A stretch of 14,558 nt of DNA from Planctomycetota bacterium (GCA_024278415.1 JAJRTI010000621.1:1-14558), one strand, 5' to 3'. Positions 10,401 through 14,558 are shown, counted from the stretch's first letter. The notes: a model not told the origin generated them from the letters alone. A program made the numbers and translations.

Positions 10401-10519
10401 GCTTCCTCAACGTGCTCCGCAAGCGCTTCCTCGTATGGCGCACCGTGAGCCCAGAGGAAAAGATTGAATACCGCGAGACCGGCCTCGGCATGCTCGAATC
10501 GCCGGAAGCGGCTGGCTGA
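1403..10519 (+). CDS. Giant Ig-array / M28-like / FtsX permease fusion protein
   Basis: A single frame encodes 3,038 residues. ATG 1403 is chosen because GAGG at 1391-1394 lies 8 bases upstream and the product then begins with a membrane helix (residues 6-24); the frame is open further back to 1238, but that part looks non-coding. Order of domains: SbsA/Big_5-type Ig-like modules (about 45-1237); a membrane hairpin (751-799) inside one of them; an M28-like peptidase region (about 1250-1630) with a PA-like insert (1335-1403); a beta-rich stretch; a second membrane hairpin (1944-2003); another beta-rich domain; a helical segment (2275-2343); three membrane helices (2343-2430); a MacB-like start (NLGISNLRKRKVRTGLTAAT, about 2452); a soluble loop; an FtsX domain (2756-2866, signature YERFREIGIFSSVGLAP); and a C-terminal domain with no known fold. 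FtsX permeases couple a cytoplasmic ABC ATPase to work in the envelope (lipoprotein release, export, hydrolase control), and no ATPase gene is nearby. The peptidase ligands are replaced (Y1497, H1545, F1546), so catalysis is doubtful. The domain calls rest on motifs read by eye. The overall function is unknown. Confidence 0.88.
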   Translation: MSKLGSWVLLIIALLMISTVTIFGPEQITQDVLSKIVPERKTQQDTDVVARLTLDKPLLPGSDATVTIDHAADLAGNATKKPIVVSQIDSDDDVPPRLVSAGVASWGNKVTIVALFNEELRAQGVLPAGNYVLEVGSDLKRVKFADDVEVVYDADAQRRHMVRIDARAAVKPGEPFVLRIVSSSNILDLAGNKLQAPQSVRGKVAGPAAIASVTAAVQDLAADRTGKTVAVTFSERLDPASAADATHYRTTAGERAVSAKPISNGKTVLVGLPSCALPGETKLLINGLQDAAGLPVPFTPNVAIAAMDTQAPKAKALKIEAVSGSNNDVAVVTFDSNVLPADAADVAHYAIAVTTEPLKGASAEEQLGVEAGAIALAHAPTKANAAGVALASALAAKTESIDLSSSSVAYDEKTAAATVTISGVNLKPGDVCKLTVQGVRNVAGKPMAGAMTLEATVAGDTTPPAVAKALQDLSTDSTGATLLVRFDEAVDMETANTTAAYTLSGGIEAKMTRAKGDSAVYVLVSEPVIPGETTLTVEKVRDVAGNMLDASPDLPILAQEQNPPTVSRLRGLAIKGSANDQLTVAFSEPVVVKDAVDVANYKLESPAGTALPMAGATAAFDPLTNSVIITLAGVGDQAVNLKRGETVVARVQNVRDLGGNPVAAGTKLQSVVEGDSTPPGIRQAFLNKVVDKTGATVDIEFTEAVDPATVENLDNYTVVKGPALKSVKALGEGQGARLTFAKPVKASRGGAMFIFVAIGLLVAYFLGLMTKSIPSDMRRGARTVVAIAVVALLVASVVLKRESVQLRVYGVTDLAGNLARTMALPDVQLIEQEPPTVVDSKFVLPPQGSDLPAEVRLTFSESINPQDAVKLANYRLDTPPGQPRSLDAARIYYLAGEHLVRILVPAGEKGFQPGDPYILTASNLRDLAGNQATSLTAKGDVGGDLKPPTVVHAQHQWEELDLIDYREEVEDLVKIKGYGSKIRKGATVDIDFSEPLDVVAAQDASNYMVWGGAKCLSAMVDKDDPKKVWVSFSSTLVPGETKILLRNIKDQAGNVMPMKTDLMVAPEETEPPKVIRSQANAVSGVENDTIFVTFDEEVVAGDARNLANYTVESPKGQAISLAGCAISYNAPTSTTTITLTNGHNLTTRSTYLVTVQNVRDVSGNAIQANGKDNVIDGEVRGDRSKPMAKMVKVIQRLSLDPTGRVVDVQFEEAIDPAVTLKPKNFTISTGQKVLSVELASVEKMRDETLADAVNTVSVDRIRQHMERFSAMPAGAAKKSRLSGTLGNREAMEYVKAYFEKLGLKTRVEKFNVVVPIQDYARMTVDMPAGKQTIPLEAIWPNKVKTCSLPTEGLQGHLIDGNYGELADFNGYEIKGAIVLMKFGSRKNYFNARMLGASAVIFYDDGQVISDEAIEKFIELPADIPRFWIDKQRVPELLALARNKTRETPVTLEARVDWQTRETWNVYALYEGADEFMPERGDEEPRKWKDQVLVLEAYYDSISVVPTLAPGADSTSGIAALLETARFLTQAYPPKFSIVFLATSGHFQGLSGVNNFVYRHVRKSEYYLKRMAVDDKIDYLFYRDVVTKLNERQIEKLEDEEVLNVALATDKDVEQGHAVHLWGDQYARLDDKGQVVVDPDGKGEIRKQNMRLFVGLDLSSHNNQMASFAEGTFYNYGWRTDNYKQNAIAPFAKKFFEYYEEAFPPDATWAAKAKTRNIAYLETRGYINAVTPSKRSWRHYMTVPLALDHEAVTWVGYFGLSMATPKDMRIYVDTPNDVMGNVNVDNVYAQARTLAALMGQAGRDDKFIPDSKLELKDMGHNMKGNVVWFDRNVNFFVPKAPLGGAIMTYQVSGDRARSGVRTLMTAMTANGSPSGGDEHRGYKVETITADTTRVRVLAWNRKAKNPTHKRVVVKTRYGRFEYALKPSKDDPTIYTSGPIDLTRRVHDLIDLLPCGIVCGVIALICLGLVYFVKDIPRPARVICHATTVLVVLIFGLWTAKVVYTKANDPRMEPKQQDLNMAWDKALLTDLELGGDADYQMVDKPVDIGFNHYKGQFFFDVRRLRWTIWPMAYVLDDEGDIVFAPDRGNEGDKTYPIASHYGWWETNVLQVLFPCRALSVFDTVDSRYLTALDYSTILGPDDAGLQWWGNDSVLWQSRRQGRTVPVTVFYAKPGQRVKVLMSTGLLGVKYLLTNTPPELFEYKDRIKPANVAEPFGVFYDSIPRPKGEVAPFLSDRERKASIKLAARGRGYPIEDGIILNPAFKGTKDMWVIDDVRMKELAKYGVKNQKIEGLHERSRVALELAETYLKKKQYDRFMAASREAWGLEARGYPDVKATANDTVKGIVFYFILLLPFSYFAERLLFGFADVRRRLIAFGGVFVLVFLVLHSVHPAFKLSSSPYIIFLAFITFALGGAVLFMVMTKFNHEVQKIKRAASGIHEVDVGRLSATYAAINLGISNLRKRKVRTGLTAATLILLTFTVLSFTSVSTSLKYYKLPRDNRPTYQGALVRDRNWKGLQESVLDYLDSAFEGKATIVPRAWRLARIETEKEYIAFQKVGNETPSFANALVGFTEREKVATMLDRKLIGENSRWFKKGDFYHCILPSDMAALVGITEDDIAEKEEDCPKIRMLGSDFTVIGIIDSDRFNRTRDLDDEKLTPVDMVSEGQRMRSGQREDPDLQASEPIESFVHLESSNVMLVPFDYAMSVGGTVRSIAITQFKDPNIGKQVEDFMSRVALTVFVGEGDGVTVYSSIGATSLGGLANLAIPILIAALIVLNTMLGSVYERFREIGIFSSVGLAPVHIAALFLAEAAVFATVGAVMGYLVGQVTTMVLSGFGILEGMNLNYSSLSAISSTLVVMATVFLSTMYPAKKAASMAVPDVTRKWKFPEPEGDRWVFDFPFTIGGAEVVGMYAYLARIFESYGEGSTGGFVAENVKMTSGEHENGHKYTITMRTWLAPYALGISQDVTLDGLPTGEHNVYRVEVILQRLSGDVASWRRINRGFLNVLRKRFLVWRTVSPEEKIEYRETGLGMLESPEAAG
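1535..5115 (+). repeat. Coding array of alternating Ig-like modules
   Basis: Protein-level repeats within the giant gene. Full modules open with a D/E-x-x-P-P-like linker at about 1680, 2011, 2324, 2780, 3080, 3425, 3893, 4232 and 4605. Each ends in a strand-turn-strand of the form 'PGETxLxVxxVRDxAGN'. Two kinds alternate. One has 'DxTGATxxVxFxEAVD' (modules at 2011, 2780, 3425, 4232). The other has 'SGSxNDxxxVTF...ANYxLESPxG' and a longer middle (1680, 2324, 3080, 3893, 4605). The array starts with only the second half of a module (about 1535-1640) and finishes with only the first half of one (4948-5115). Such modules usually act as extracellular stalks or adhesive spacers, and most often in secreted surface proteins. 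Confidence 0.8.
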
Positions 10520-10535
10520 GCAGACGAAATCCAAC

Positions 10536-10635
10536 GCGGGCTTCGCCCGCAACCCTGGAGCGGAACGCCTTCGCGTTCCGAAGGACGGCGAATGCCGTTC
10601 GCGCTGTTACGCCAGCACGGGGCTTGCCCCCGTGC
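10536..10635. repeat. Four consecutive short hairpins after the giant gene
   Basis: The perfect stems are 10536-10550 (GCGGGC, loop TTC, GCCCGC), 10561-10580 (CGGAACGC, loop CTTC, GCGTTCCG), 10585-10598 (ACGGC, loop GAAT, GCCGT) and 10615-10635 (GCACGGGG, loop CTTGC, CCCCGTGC). None has a following T-tract. The first lies 16 bases after the stop codon and may act in mRNA 3'-end protection. The series looks like clustered palindromic repeats. Confidence 0.7.
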
Positions 10636-10683
10636 GGCGATGATTACCGACTACTCGGCAGAGCACCTGGCCCTACCCTCCTC

Positions 10684-10717
10684 TTTCTGGCTGCTCGGCA
10701 GGCCGAGCAGCCAGAAA
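10684..10717. repeat. Near-perfect 34-base hairpin
   Basis: Two 16-base arms (10684-10699 and 10702-10717) are exact reverse complements with only AG between them; the core is CTGGCTGCTCGGC. It is the strongest stem in the intergenic region. No U-tract follows on either strand, so a classical terminator is not supported, although a stem this strong could still pause transcription or be a binding site. Confidence 0.75.
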
Positions 10718-10737
10718 AAGGAGACCAACAGGAACGA

Positions 10738-10834
10738 GACGGCGGCGCAGTAGTCGGCAATCCTCGCTCTGCTGGGGCAAGCCCAGCAGAGGCGTGAGAT
10801 GAACCGCCGCCGTCGCCCCCCGCCCGACAGGGCG
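10738..10834. repeat. Nested inverted repeats
   Basis: GACGGCGGCG at 10738-10747 pairs with CGCCGCCGTC at 10805-10814. Between them lies a 10-bp stem, CTCTGCTGGG / CCCAGCAGAG at 10767-10791 with loop GCAAG. A further small hairpin, CGCCC-GACA-GGGCG, is at 10821-10834. In addition, GTAGTCGG at 10750-10757 matches the reverse complement of CCGACTAC at 10647-10654, which brackets the long hairpin at 10684-10717. The two foldings compete, since the inner arms cannot all pair at once. Confidence 0.65.
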
Positions 10835-10850
10835 AGGGCGTAGGTGTTCC

Positions 10851-10883
10851 GCGTGCGCATGCGAAGAAACGCATGCCACACGC
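10851..10883. repeat. Imperfect hairpin
   Basis: GCATGCG (10857-10863) pairs with CGCATGC (10870-10876) around AAGAAA. After a small bulge, GCGTG (10851-10855) pairs with CACGC (10879-10883). It sits immediately before the 20-base hairpin at 10888-10907. Confidence 0.55.
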
Positions 10884-10887
10884 ACCG

Positions 10888-10907
10888 CCGCATTCTGGCG
10901 AATGCGG
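10888..10907. repeat. Dispersed 20-base hairpin, loop TGGC
   Basis: CCGCATTC, loop TGGC, GAATGCGG. It is the exact reverse complement of the element at 1189-1208. Because the stem is palindromic, the two copies differ in the forward reading only by an inverted loop. It lies 56 bases upstream of the start of the transporter gene. Confidence 0.8.
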
Positions 10908-10916
10908 CTTCCGCTC

Positions 10917-10951
10917 AATCGATAATCGGCAATCGAAAATCCCCAATCAGC
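10917..10951. repeat. Five tandem heptamers, AATCNNN
   Basis: The 7-base units AATCGAT, AATCGGC, AATCGAA, AATCCCC and AATCAGC follow each other without a gap, with the first four bases invariant. The array ends exactly where the ribosome-binding site of the transporter gene begins. It resembles the short tandem heptanucleotide repeats known from some bacterial intergenic regions. Its effect on translation or transcription is unknown. Confidence 0.75.
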
Positions 10952-10956
10952 AGGAG
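10952..10956 (+). promoter_or_regulatory. Ribosome-binding site fixing a TTG start
   Basis: AGGAG lies 6 bases upstream of TTG 10963. The only in-frame upstream candidate (GTG/ATG near 10873) would translate the hairpin and heptamer repeats, so the TTG start is preferred. Confidence 0.7.
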
Positions 10957-10962
10957 TTTCCC

Positions 10963-13536
10963 TTGGCTGAGGAACAAGCGTTCGACCGCGACGAAACCTA
11001 CGAGATCATGCCGGAGGGTGCGCCCTTCGAGCACGGCTTCAACATGAAGACCGTGTGGGGCGCCCTCTTCGTTGGCTTCATTATGCTGCCCGGCGCGATT
11101 TACCTGGGCCTGGTGACCGGCCAGAGCATGGCCGGCGGCGCTGAATGGGTGACGATCATCCTCTTCATCGAGATCGCCAAGCGCTGCTTCGTCAAGCTCC
11201 AGACACAGGAGATCATCATCCTGTATTGGGTCGCTGGCAGCCTGGTGACCATCGGCGCCCGCATGGGCGGCGGCATCCTGCCGGGCGGGCCGTTCGCCAC
11301 GCTGATCTGGGACCAGTACTTTATTCAATCGCCCATGACCCTCGGGCTGCGCGAGTATGTACCCCCCTGGGCCATGCCGAGTTGGACTTCCGAAGCCATC
11401 CAGCAGCGCACGTTCCTCCACACCGACTGGCTGCTGCCCATGGGGCTGATGATGTTTGGCCTGGTGTTCGGCAAGGTGGCCAGCCTCTCCATGGGCTACG
11501 TGCTGTTCCGATTCACCAACGACCTGGAGCGCCTGCCCTTCCCTATGGCGAAGGTATTCGCCAGCGGCGCAACCGCGCTGGCCGAGACCTCGTCCAAGAC
11601 CGAGGGCTGGCGCTGGCGCGTCTTTAGTATTGGCAGCTTTATAGGCGCCATGTTCGGCTTGATCTATGTGGTGGTGCCCGCGCTCTCGGGCATCTTCCTC
11701 ACCGACACGGTGCAGATCCTGCCCATCCCCTTCATCGACTTCACTCCCAGCATCAAGGCCATCCTTCCCGCGACCGCGCTTGGCCTCATGACGAACTTGG
11801 GCATTGTCCTGTCGGGCTTTGTGCTGCCGTTCTGGGTCGTGGTGGGCACCTTCTCCATGTCCATGGTCGCCACGCTCGTGGCCAACCCCTTGCTCTACAA
11901 GTTTGGCTACCTCCACAGTTGGGCCCCCGGCATGTCGACGATCCCCACCCGGATCTGCAACCAACTCGACTTCTGGCTCAGCTACGGCATCGGCAAGTCG
12001 CTCATGGTCGGCGTGCTTGGGTTTGGCCTAGCGGCGCAGGCTCTGGTCAAGGGACGAGTCAAGTCGTGGGAGGAGGGCGAAGAGGGGAAAGAGGAGAAGG
12101 CAAGCCTGGAGCCGGTCAAAGGCCGTGGCGACATCTCGATATGGCTCGCCTTGAGCCTCTGGGCCGTGGCCACCGCGGCATTCGTCATTATGGTCCGCAT
12201 CTTGGTGCCCGATTTCCCATGGTGGATCTGTGCACTGTTTGGGTTCCTGTGGACACCGGTCTACTCCTATGTCTGCGCCCGGCTCATCGGCCTTACCGGC
12301 AGCACCCAAGGCGTCACCTTGCCGTACATTAAGGAAGGCTCCTTTTACCTGTCGGGATACAAGGGCGCGGCCGTCTGGTTCGCTCCCATCCCCATGCAGA
12401 ACCACGGCCAATTGGTGCAGACCTTCAAGCAACTCGATTTGGTCAAGTGCAAGTTCGGGAGTCTCGTTTGGTTGAACATCCTCACCACGGTTGTGATGCT
12501 CTTCTGTAGCTTCCTGTTCTGGTCCATGATCTGGAAGCTGGGCCCCATCCCGTCATCCGCGTACCCCTTCGTGCAAAAGATGTGGCCCTTCAACGCCACC
12601 ATGCGCGCCATCTGGGTCAAGTCCACCATCCACGACCGGAAAAACCTCTACGAGTTCGAAGGCTCCGTCGTCGAGAAGTTCTCGTCCAACCTCAAGCTCA
12701 GCCGCGCGCGAGAGCACGCGACTCGCGAGACGCTCTATTGCCTCAGGGCGGACTTCAAACCGGGCGTGGACACCGCACTCATCACCTTCAAGGACCTGCT
12801 CGACAAACAGTGGAACAGTGACCGCTGGCTGCAGATCGATGCATACAACGACACCGGCCGGGAACTCAAAGGCAAGGTGATCATCACCGACGTCGAAGCT
12901 CGCACCGGCGCAGCCCCCCCCATCACGTTGCCTGTCACCCTCGCCCCCGGCAAGGTGGTCCTTGGCTTCGAGGTGGGGCCGCAAGAGAAGCCGGCCGAAG
13001 CCAAACGCGAGTTCCTTCGACAGTTGCCTACGCCGGAGAAACCCGAGTCCGGCGCGTCAATCACCTACGTCCCGTTCAGCGAGATCAAACGCAAGGTGGC
13101 GCCCGACATGTCGAGTGTGACCCAGCTTGAACTGGTCATTGACAACGCCCCCGCCAAGGGCTCGCTGTACCTCGACCAGGTCGGCCTGATCAGCGGCGCC
13201 AGCGCGTTCATTCTGAAGATCATCAAGCTGCCCATCATTCTGGTCGGCTTCGGCGTAGGTGCGCTCCTGTACGCCATCCTATCCTTTGCGGGCGCGCCAG
13301 CCGTGTTGTTCTACGGCTGTGTCGGCGGGCTGATGGCCTGGCCCCACCAGGCCATCCCCCTCTTCTTCGGAGCGATGCTCGGACGCTACTACTTTGCGCG
13401 CAAGTTTGGCGAGAAGAAGTGGAAAGCGTACGCGCCGATCCTACTGGCCGGCTACGCCTGCGGCTTCTCACTCATCGGCATGACGTCCATCTCCATCGTG
13501 CTCATCGCCAAGTCGATCTCGCAGGTCGTCTTCTAA
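10963..13536 (+). CDS. OPT-like transporter (DUF6785/DUF6784-like) with inserted beta domain
   Basis: The product is 857 residues from a TTG start supported by AGGAG at 10952-10956. It is a polytopic inner-membrane protein with roughly 13 hydrophobic helices. The first block (about 30-110, including 'FVGFIMLPGAIYLGLVTGQS' and the stretch to MGGGILPGGPF) resembles the bacterial oligopeptide-transporter-like group annotated DUF6785. More helices follow at about 157-181, 219-308, 338-362, 392-440, 500-527, 752-805 and 824-849, the last part resembling DUF6784. OPT proteins usually import peptides or metal chelates by cation coupling, but the substrate here is unknown. An acidic/basic cytoplasmic loop is seen at 364-388. 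Unusually, residues about 568-745 are soluble and beta-rich ('WLQIDAYNDTGRELKGKVIITD', then 'LELVIDNAPAKGSLYLDQVGL'), like a galactose-binding or CBM-type jelly roll. The gene stands 443 bases after the permease gene and is followed by a terminator-like hairpin, so it may be its own transcription unit. Confidence 0.85.
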   Translation: MAEEQAFDRDETYEIMPEGAPFEHGFNMKTVWGALFVGFIMLPGAIYLGLVTGQSMAGGAEWVTIILFIEIAKRCFVKLQTQEIIILYWVAGSLVTIGARMGGGILPGGPFATLIWDQYFIQSPMTLGLREYVPPWAMPSWTSEAIQQRTFLHTDWLLPMGLMMFGLVFGKVASLSMGYVLFRFTNDLERLPFPMAKVFASGATALAETSSKTEGWRWRVFSIGSFIGAMFGLIYVVVPALSGIFLTDTVQILPIPFIDFTPSIKAILPATALGLMTNLGIVLSGFVLPFWVVVGTFSMSMVATLVANPLLYKFGYLHSWAPGMSTIPTRICNQLDFWLSYGIGKSLMVGVLGFGLAAQALVKGRVKSWEEGEEGKEEKASLEPVKGRGDISIWLALSLWAVATAAFVIMVRILVPDFPWWICALFGFLWTPVYSYVCARLIGLTGSTQGVTLPYIKEGSFYLSGYKGAAVWFAPIPMQNHGQLVQTFKQLDLVKCKFGSLVWLNILTTVVMLFCSFLFWSMIWKLGPIPSSAYPFVQKMWPFNATMRAIWVKSTIHDRKNLYEFEGSVVEKFSSNLKLSRAREHATRETLYCLRADFKPGVDTALITFKDLLDKQWNSDRWLQIDAYNDTGRELKGKVIITDVEARTGAAPPITLPVTLAPGKVVLGFEVGPQEKPAEAKREFLRQLPTPEKPESGASITYVPFSEIKRKVAPDMSSVTQLELVIDNAPAKGSLYLDQVGLISGASAFILKIIKLPIILVGFGVGALLYAILSFAGAPAVLFYGCVGGLMAWPHQAIPLFFGAMLGRYYFARKFGEKKWKAYAPILLAGYACGFSLIGMTSISIVLIAKSISQVVF

Positions 13537-13565
13537 GCGCGCAGGCACGATCTGCACTGTCCCCC

Positions 13566-13599
13566 AACGGGACGCGCCCCACGCGGGCCGCGTCCCGTT
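13566..13599 (+). terminator. Terminator-like hairpin after the transporter gene
   Basis: AACGGGACGCG (13566-13576) pairs perfectly with CGCGTCCCGTT (13589-13599). Inside it, CCC and GGG form three more pairs around the loop ACGC. ATCGTTT follows, a weak T-rich tail. It lies 30 bases after the stop codon. It probably ends the transporter transcript, but the short tail makes the intrinsic mechanism uncertain. Confidence 0.6.
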
Positions 13600-13626
13600 A
13601 TCGTTTAACCGCGCGGGCTGACGCGC

Positions 13627-13687
13627 CCATGCCCCCGACACAGGGCCACCTTCGTGTGGTTCCCCAGTGTCACCAGCGGGGGCATGG
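13627..13687. repeat. Long imperfect hairpin
   Basis: The outer arms CCATGCCCCC (13627-13636) and GGGGGCATGG (13678-13687) are exact reverse complements of 10 bases. Inside, GACAC pairs with GTGTC (13637-13641 with 13667-13671) and CCAC pairs with GTGG around CTTCGT. Several helices in line within 61 bases are compatible with a small structured RNA or a palindromic repeat. I recognise no known RNA family. Confidence 0.55.
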
Positions 13688-13824
13688 CCAACGTCCTCCA
13701 CGAAGTGGACAAACTGCTCGGGGAGGCCATCGTAATAGCAGGGCGCCGGCTCGCGTGGCGCGACTTGTGTTTCCGGGTTACAATGACGTGCTGCCAGTGG
13801 CAGGCAAGCTGTGTCCTCTGATCC

Positions 13825-13832
13825 AGAAGGAG
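13825..13832 (+). promoter_or_regulatory. Strong ribosome-binding site of the cysteine protein
   Basis: AGAAGGAG lies 8 bases before ATG 13841. It decides the start against the longer in-frame GTG at 13811, which has no such site. Confidence 0.8.
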
Positions 13833-13840
13833 CCGTTGAC

Positions 13841-14272
13841 ATGTCCCGAGTCGAACAGGCAGTCGGTCTCTTCAACCAGGGCTTCGCCTGCTCCCAGGCC
13901 ATCCTCGCCGCGTACGGCGAGGAGTTCGGGCTGGACCGGGATCTTGCTCTGAAGCTCGGCGACGGCTTTGCCGGCGGCATCGCCGGCACGGGCGAGATAT
14001 GTGGCGCGGCCACAGGAGCGATCATGGTCATTGGCCTCCGTCATGGCCGCACGCGCGCCAGCCACAGGGCGGCGAAGGCCAAGACCCGTGATGTCGTCCG
14101 GGAGTTCCTGAGCCGGTTCGAATCGCGCTGCCACTCCACCCTCTGCCGCGGCATCTTGGGCGTAGACATCGACACACCGGACGGCAGCGCGGCCGCGCGA
14201 GCGCAGGGGCTGTTCAAGGCGATATGCCCGGAGGCCGTGCGCGCGGCCGCGGAGATACTTGAGGAACTCTAA
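13841..14272 (+). CDS. C_GCAxxG_C_C family protein, probable redox or metal-binding
   Basis: The product is 143 residues, the usual length for this family. Conserved landmarks are all present: Cys17 in 'FNQGFACSQA', the central 'GEICGAATGAIMVIGLRHG' with Cys54, Cys102 in 'LCRGILG' and Cys129 in 'ICPEAV', plus an extra Cys97. The family is named for this spaced cysteine pattern and is thought to bind a metal or take part in redox chemistry. No reaction has been established. It has no signal peptide or membrane helix, so it is cytoplasmic. The start follows a strong AGAAGGAG. It lies 304 bases after the transporter gene, beyond a terminator-like hairpin, so it is probably transcribed separately. 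A possible -10 element TACAAT at 13779-13784 lacks a good -35 partner. Confidence 0.92.
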   Translation: MSRVEQAVGLFNQGFACSQAILAAYGEEFGLDRDLALKLGDGFAGGIAGTGEICGAATGAIMVIGLRHGRTRASHRAAKAKTRDVVREFLSRFESRCHSTLCRGILGVDIDTPDGSAAARAQGLFKAICPEAVRAAAEILEEL

Positions 14273-14302
14273 CCTCGCCCGCAAGGGGGCGCCCGCGATT
14301 GG

Positions 14303-14325
14303 CATTCTGAGCGAAGCGAAGAATG
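14303..14325. repeat. Short inverted repeat with GCGAAGCGAAG core
   Basis: CATTCT at 14303-14308 and AGAATG at 14320-14325 flank GAGCGAAGCGA. The GAGCGAAGCGAAGAAT core is a wording I recall from dispersed intergenic repeats in several environmental bacterial phyla. That link is from memory and unverified. Confidence 0.5.
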
Positions 14326-14533
14326 ACAGCGTGTAGGCGACGCGATCGGCCCCCCCCAGACCCTGGCAATTACCCACACGTAAGACCGTTGGGCCGCAGG
14401 CCGCAGGAAGTCGGAAGTGTCCCACGGATGTTCGCATGGCCCCCGGATAGAAGGGGGAACAAGGCATCGGCGAGACGGGTTTGTCATCTGTGGGGCTCTC
14501 ACCCCTGCCACACGACTGAGACCTCATGGCTCT

Positions 14534-14551
14534 TGACCCCGACAGGGGTCA
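14534..14551. repeat. Hairpin with GACA loop
   Basis: TGACCCC and GGGGTCA form a perfect 7-bp stem around GACA at the window edge. The CCC-GACA-GGG core is the same as in the hairpin at 10821-10834. The rest of 14273-14558 shows no gene. Confidence 0.6.
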
Positions 14552-14558
14552 TACAACA

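Noticed and set aside
10644..10946. Reverse-strand frames of 80-100 codons in the intergenic region
   Set aside because: They lie wholly within the hairpin cluster and translate repeats; no ribosome-binding site or domain was seen.
10915..11964. Reverse-strand frame of 349 codons antisense to the transporter gene
   Set aside because: Also codon-aligned with the sense frame and explained by the same codon bias; the sense frame encodes clear membrane helices.
13765..13784. Promoter TTGTGT/TACAAT ahead of the cysteine-protein gene
   Set aside because: The spacing is only 8 bases, and at 16-18 bases upstream of TACAAT there is no good -35 box. A -10 element alone is not enough.
13684..13821. 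Possible 45-codon gene starting at ATG 13684
   Set aside because: The first 23 residues look like an amphipathic helix, but there is no usable ribosome-binding site, the start lies in a hairpin arm and the remainder is Cys/Arg/Trp-rich. It may be a remnant; the evidence is too thin to call.

Overview
The window is a GC-rich bacterial segment with four convincing genes, all on the + strand: a small signal-peptide TPR protein (520-1176), a giant 3,038-residue membrane protein (1403-10519), an OPT-like polytopic transporter (10963-13536) and a C_GCAxxG_C_C-type cysteine protein (13841-14272). The near absence of TTA, CTA and TCA codons, the giant multidomain surface protein, the SbsA-type Ig repeats, and an OPT-like transporter resembling the DUF6785/DUF6784 group suggest an uncultured environmental lineage, perhaps Planctomycetes, Hydrogenedentes or a relative. 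That placement is from memory of the families and is not proven by anything in the window. There is no rRNA, tRNA, CRISPR array, integrase or transposase.

Layout. 1-519 has no recognisable gene, but carries a well-formed sigma70-like promoter (361-389) that would transcribe the TPR gene. 1177-1402 holds two 4-nt-loop hairpins and one perfect palindrome. 1403-10519 is one uninterrupted gene. Its order is an N-terminal membrane anchor, about ten alternating Ig-like modules with a two-helix membrane hairpin set into one of them, an M28-like peptidase domain with altered active-site residues, a second membrane hairpin, a beta-rich domain, a three-helix membrane block, and a MacB/FtsX-type permease with a C-terminal extension. 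10520-10962 is packed with hairpins and ends in a five-unit heptamer repeat directly upstream of the ribosome-binding site of the transporter gene. 13537-13840 contains a terminator-like hairpin and a long imperfect hairpin. 14273-14558 contains only small repeats.

Possible joint role (inference). FtsX-type permeases work with an ABC ATPase, and none is encoded here, so a LolD/MacB-like partner must lie elsewhere if the permease is active. A large extracytoplasmic Ig array, a probable pseudopeptidase and a mechanotransmitting permease in one chain, beside an OPT-like transporter that itself carries an inserted jelly-roll-like domain and a membrane-anchored TPR protein, suggest an envelope system for handling extracellular peptides, glycans or lipoproteins. 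The gaps between genes are 226, 443 and 304 bases, so co-transcription is uncertain. The best candidates for undescribed biology are the giant fusion protein and the transporter with the inserted domain.
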